This document shows, one piece after another, positions 60,019 through 64,000 of a stretch of DNA of 64,000 nt (position 1 is its first letter; every line of letters starts with the position of its first letter). A program made the position numbers and the translations under genes. The notes beneath the pieces were generated by a model, which saw only the letters and a list, made by a program, of their open reading frames with translations, ran no database searches and had not been told where the DNA came from. Source of the DNA: Rozella allomycis CSF55 (Eukaryota; Rozellomycota); assembly GCA_000442015.1 (NCBI GenBank), contig KE561068.1, forward strand, positions 1 to 64,000. The letters are read 5' to 3'.

Positions 60019-60607
60019 ATGCCGTATAGTCGCCACATTCCCTCGACCCGTGAATACTCGAACAATTACATAAATGACGAGCATAGTGACAACAGCAATG
60101 AAAATTACTGTGAAAGCGAGGATGAGCTGTTTTCTAGAGATACATGGAGGTCGATTATTAATTTTTTCCCCAACGTCGACGAAGAGGAGGAAGGCAGCGA
60201 CGAGGAAGCTTCCAGTTCCGATGAGAGTGAAAGCCCGTTGCAAGACATTGCGCATTTATTAAGAGTGAACGATCGCCGCGACTATGGGATGCTCATGCAC
60301 AAGTTCCAGGTAACCAAAGCAATTAGGCTCTATAAAACAGGAGCTTCGACAAAGCCAAGATTCGCAATGGTTTGCAGATTTGATATCAACGTTAGAAGAT
60401 GCTATGGATTCCATTGAGAGAACCGAGGAGCGGCTTGACAAGAAGGTCGAGGAGATTATTAGAAAGAAGAGGGAATTGAAGGAACAGAAAGAGATTGTAG
60501 ACGGTTTGAGTAGAGAAATTAGGGATACTGGATATCCGTTATTTTCGGCTAGACCAAGGAAGAAAATTAAGAGGGAGCATTTAGATACGAAACTATTGAA
60601 TAGATAA
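60019..60607 (+). CDS. Acidic coiled-coil protein of unknown function
   Basis: I do not recognise this family. The gene starts MPYSRHIPSTREYSNNYIND and has a strongly acidic, Ser-rich middle (DEEEEGSDEEASSSDESES). A block LQDIAHLLRVNDRRDYGMLM runs across a 31-nt intron into KFQ|ELRQSQDSQWFADLISTL, then a coiled coil (ERTEERLDKKVEEIIRKKRE) and a basic end (RPRKKIKREHLDTKLLNR). Length is about 185 residues. Joining the exons makes one uninterrupted helical region, which supports the splice. The acidic run plus the bipartite basic tail suggest a nuclear or chromatin protein. The opposite strand has an overlapping two-helix ORF that I rejected. Confidence 0.6.
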
Positions 60608-60849
60608 ATCAAAGTTTCTTTCCTTTATTAATAAATTAGTTGCCTAGTTTATTTTTCACCACTGTCACCAACTAGTTCATTGTTTACTGGTAATCCATTG
60701 GCTAGTTTGAATTCAATGCTACAACATATAATACATTTATGTAAAAATGGATGTAACTTTTCGATGGTATCAAAACCATCTTTTACAGTACTGTCGTTGT
60801 ATTCAAATATTACATCAAGAAAAATTTATTTAATTATTATAATCTGAAA
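60608..60849. other. Spacer between coiled-coil gene and TOR; contains a short unassigned open frame
   Basis: About 240 bp. On the minus strand a 60-codon frame without ATG (stop at 60649-60651) reads like protein (for example DGFDTIEKLHPFLHKCI, FKLANGLPVNNELVG). It may be an exon of a small gene overlapping the TOR 3' end, or chance. Confidence 0.3.
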
Positions 60850-63800
60850 TCACCAAAACGGACACCAACCAATATAGCACTGACACAAATTCTCCACCGC
60901 CGTCGCCTGCTGAATGAGCTTATCAACCTGCGCGTGTATATCCAGCGTAACACTAGTCTTAAAATCGCGACCTACATAACCACTACAACATCACCCAACC
61001 TGTAAGTTTATTCGACACTCTGGTAATAACAGCAACGGCTTTAGAATTCAAGACTTCGCCAAACGAGTCTTCATTCTGCAAATCACTTGATTTCTTGACC
61101 AGATCTTTTTTTGGCTCGTTATTTGATAGGATGCGCCAGTTGATTAGTGGATCGTAGACGAATGCTTCGAGGACGGCCATGAGACTGTCCTTGTTGGAGC
61201 GCAGGACTCGCATGACGTTTTCGCAGGTGATGCGGAAACTGCCTTCGATGCCACTGACCTAGCATGCATAAGATTAAAAGGGGTTACTTCCATTGCGTTT
61301 GAAAGCATGCGTGTTAATCTGAATGGAATCTTTTCAGGAAATTTGTCTCTGTGCATTGCAACTTCAAAGCAGTCGCCAAAGTCAATGTGGATTATTTTTC
61401 CAGAGATTCTGTCGAGCATTAAATTTGAAGGGTGTCGGTCGCCAAGCCCTGTTGAAATTACATGTAAATGGGATACCTAGAATGTAGCCGACCATTGACA
61501 TGACAGCCAGCGATCGCGTGTAATTTGTTCTTCTTTCAAGCCAAGCCTTGAAAATTATTACTGAATTAATTTACTTCAGAGTTTTTAGATTTGAGCCATA
61601 AAACGTTATACAAATCTTGACCATTAGTGTTATTCAAAGCGGTTTGGAACACTTCAATCTTTTGCAGCAATGTCAAATTATCATAATCGGGTGCCATCTA
61701 TTAATCAATGATCACTCTTATTACTTGGAGCATCATTCGGTGTTCAACATTCAACAACACTTTTCTTCCTTCTCTGTATTCCCTAATAAGTGCATGCAGC
61801 GTATCGCAATGAGGAACCCATCCTATTAAGAACAAACATCAATTAATACCTAGCAGCCCAGAGTTTTGAGAAAGAGGAATAGCAGGATACCTCTGAATGG
61901 ACAAATGCCGTTTAAACGTTTCAGGATCAGACGCCAAAATATTATTAACGAGCCCAAACAACTGCATAACTCGCTCATCCTGTCTCAAATCTTCGTGTCC
62001 TTTTAACAAGTATTGATATATTTTCCCATCAGTCCCTTTAATTGAACATTTACGCGGTCTCTGCTTTGAAGTAATAACAGTCAACGTTGGATGGAACATT
62101 TGGATTCTGATTATCTGTGAATTGGATTTATAAGTGCCTGGAACAGCCAATTCCAAATCTTTCGCGTTTAATAGTTTAGGTGAAATGTATTGTAGATCTA
62201 AACTAGTCATTTGAGATAGTTGCTTGGTGATTCTCTTAAACACGTGGTAATACAGATCCCATGCCATATTCAAATCATTAACGTTGTTTGATTTCTTGTA
62301 TTTTTTACACCAATCATTCGCTTCTTGTAAATCTCTTCCATACGCTTGCGTAAATGAAATCTCTCTCAACGTCTCTGCACCCCTTTCCATCATCAAATGC
62401 AGCGGTTCCAAAACACCAAGCATCCCTCATCTCCTATAAACTAAATGTTTACCTTCAATATTATGATCACTAAAGTACAATCTTGACGCTTCTTCCAACC
62501 CCTCATGCCAAACTTCCTGCCACAAAATAGCGACTCTAATCAGCTCTTGACTTACAAGCAAAACCTAAAACAAATCAACTAAAATCATACCTGCTCAACT
62601 AGATGTAACGAATGCGACTTCATCTTTTCAATAATAGCCAACGCCGACGTCTTTCTAGAATACGACGTAGATTTCGAAGCAACAGTCAGAGAATACACAA
62701 GCGCCTGCGGATGCTCCTTCCCAACATCATTCAACACACAATGAATCAATCTCCTAACCTGCGGCGTCGGCGCATGAATCCTCGCAATCAACTGCGGAAT
62801 AACTTGCAGCCAAGTGTCAATCCTCACCGAATTGAATCCCTAGCTGATCGCCATATTGACTTCAGGATGGTATCCGTATTTAAACATCAGCGTCAATAAC
62901 CTCAACGTATCTTGCAGCGAATTTTCAAATGACAGTGAAATCGATTTAAAGAATCCTTGCACAGCCGGCACTACAAATGAAACGATCGTTTGCTTGTTGC
63001 CCTGCCCACTCTTTTCCATATCAGACACAACCTATAATAACATTGTCAATTCATTACCTGGAAATTAGCCAACGCCCATGAATGCCACGCCTTGTACCAT
63101 TCAGGATTAAATCTAGTCGCCTCCAAAAACGCATGAATTATACTAGAATGCGAATCATCAGACAACAACGACTATTCACCCATACAACATTTAATTACTT
63201 TTTGGTATTGACCCAATTTATGGTAACATTTAGCCAACAATTTTGAATGCTCATTGATTGAAAATGTTTCTGAATTTGATTCTGAATTTTTCCTAATTTC
63301 CAAATCACCCGCCAAATTCAAAGTAAAATCGTACAAACTCTTCAATGTCTCCACCTTGTCTCTAGTCTCCCACGAATATTTCAAAAACGAATAAATTATC
63401 AGTGGCGGCGACTGGTCAAAAGAAATCAAATTCAATGGAATAGAATTCAGCAGCCCAGAGCCCAGTGATTTACTTGCTTTCAACGAAGAACCCTTCAACG
63501 AAGATTCTTTCAACGCCAACACTTTATCCACCTCGGCGTTTTTAAACACAAAATTGTTTTTAAACAAATCCAGAAATATTTTATTACAAATGCTAAACCT
63601 CCCAGCTTTCCTGCACAGATTAGCAAACTTTATCCACATTTCAATATTCTCTTCAGGCTCCATTACAAGCGATCGTATTTTTAAAATTCTCTGCCAAACT
63701 TCCACATTCCTTTGACAGCCACTCAATCTTTTCATCCAGCATTCTTTGATAATTGGCTGCTTTTCAGGATACTTTTTAAATGAAATAATCTCTTCCAACT

Positions 63801-64000
63801 CTACAATCATCTGAATTCTAACAAGAACACTTTAAATGAAACTTTATAATTAACTTTACTTGTAGGCTCTGTTGTAGCTTTCACCAATCAATGCAGTCAA
63901 TTCAGTATCCAGTAAATCCCTCGTCTTTTCAATCAAACCCTGCGCCAAACTAAAATCATTTTTATTCAACGCCGAAATAGCTCTAAAGAAAGATCCATCA
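60850..64000 (-). CDS. TOR: TOR kinase, C-terminal part (N-terminus beyond window)
   Basis: TOR is the master growth kinase of TORC1/2. The visible part, in protein order, is a FAT domain (from 64000 down), the FRB helices ([72 protein letters not shown]), and the kinase with [36 protein letters not shown], catalytic loop [14 protein letters not shown] and IIHIDFGDC. Then come [38 protein letters not shown], and the FATC end [10 protein letters not shown] at stop 60850. The FRB serine and tryptophan that contact FKBP-rapamycin in other TORs appear conserved. Numerous short introns. The gene continues past position 64000. Confidence 0.93.

Noticed and set aside
59899..60255. Minus-strand ORF with two hydrophobic helices opposite the acidic coiled-coil gene
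   Set aside because: It is the mirror of Asp/Glu/Ser-rich codons on the plus strand, which read as hydrophobic residues in antisense. The plus strand has a sensible intron and coiled coil.

Overview
The window is a piece of a compact, AT-rich nuclear genome from a flagellated, early-diverging fungus. Nearly all genes are eukaryotic housekeeping genes. They are cut by many very small GT...AG introns, most of them 25-30 nt, and are packed at roughly one gene per 1.5-2 kb. A PET127 homologue, an EGF-bearing Adp1-type ABCG transporter, TOR with FRB and FATC, and an intact-looking axonemal dynein heavy chain together suggest a zoosporic fungus. Gene density and intron size best recall Rozella (Cryptomycota). 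That placement is inference; no search was run. One ambiguous base (n at 1882) indicates a draft assembly.

Layout. 0-4.2 kb: a 5'-truncated non-LTR retrotransposon fragment abutting a tRNA-Ile gene, malate dehydrogenase, PET127, a second identical tRNA-Ile, and zeta-COP. 4.3-11.3 kb: eIF3b, a CC2D1/Lgd-like C2 protein, thioredoxin, LSM2, a CCDC12/Cwf18 splicing factor, a small unknown and ribosomal P0. 11.7-17.2 kb: Rab5, calmodulin, tRNA-Lys, COX5B, tRNA-Leu, a small secreted Cys-rich protein, and mitochondrial HSP60 behind a perfect heat-shock element. 17.2-24.7 kb: an unknown Lys-rich protein, a membrane-anchored fidgetin/spastin-type AAA ATPase, the Adp1-like transporter, and a Uma2-type nuclease fold with a C2H2 finger. 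25-41 kb: Rpt5, a small Tim chaperone and the dynein heavy chain. 41-50.3 kb: a degenerate tyrosine-recombinase protein, a seven-helix protein, ArgRS, a DUF1764 protein, eIF2B-beta and Cdc73. 50.6-64 kb: CSN5 and REV1 (divergent starts 44 bp apart), Caf1, ERGIC3/Erv46, a protein with three cyclic-nucleotide-binding domains and no kinase, an ADP/ATP carrier, a coiled-coil protein, and the C-terminal half of TOR.

There is no operon logic. Genes lie on both strands with short spacers. Shared themes are mitochondrial import and energy (MDH, PET127, COX5B, HSP60, small Tim, ADP/ATP carrier), translation control (eIF3b, eIF2B-beta, ArgRS, P0, TOR), vesicle traffic (zeta-COP, Rab5, ERGIC3, CC2D1) and protein turnover (Rpt5, CSN5).

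The most unusual observations are: back-to-back double introns, an intron flanked by a direct repeat that points to its origin by tandem duplication, introns in P-loop glycine codons of unrelated genes, a recurrent CCCCT(T)G motif about 20 nt upstream of start codons, the Uma2-zinc-finger protein, and the recombinase-like gene that has lost its catalytic residues. Gene spans below run from start codon to stop codon and include introns.
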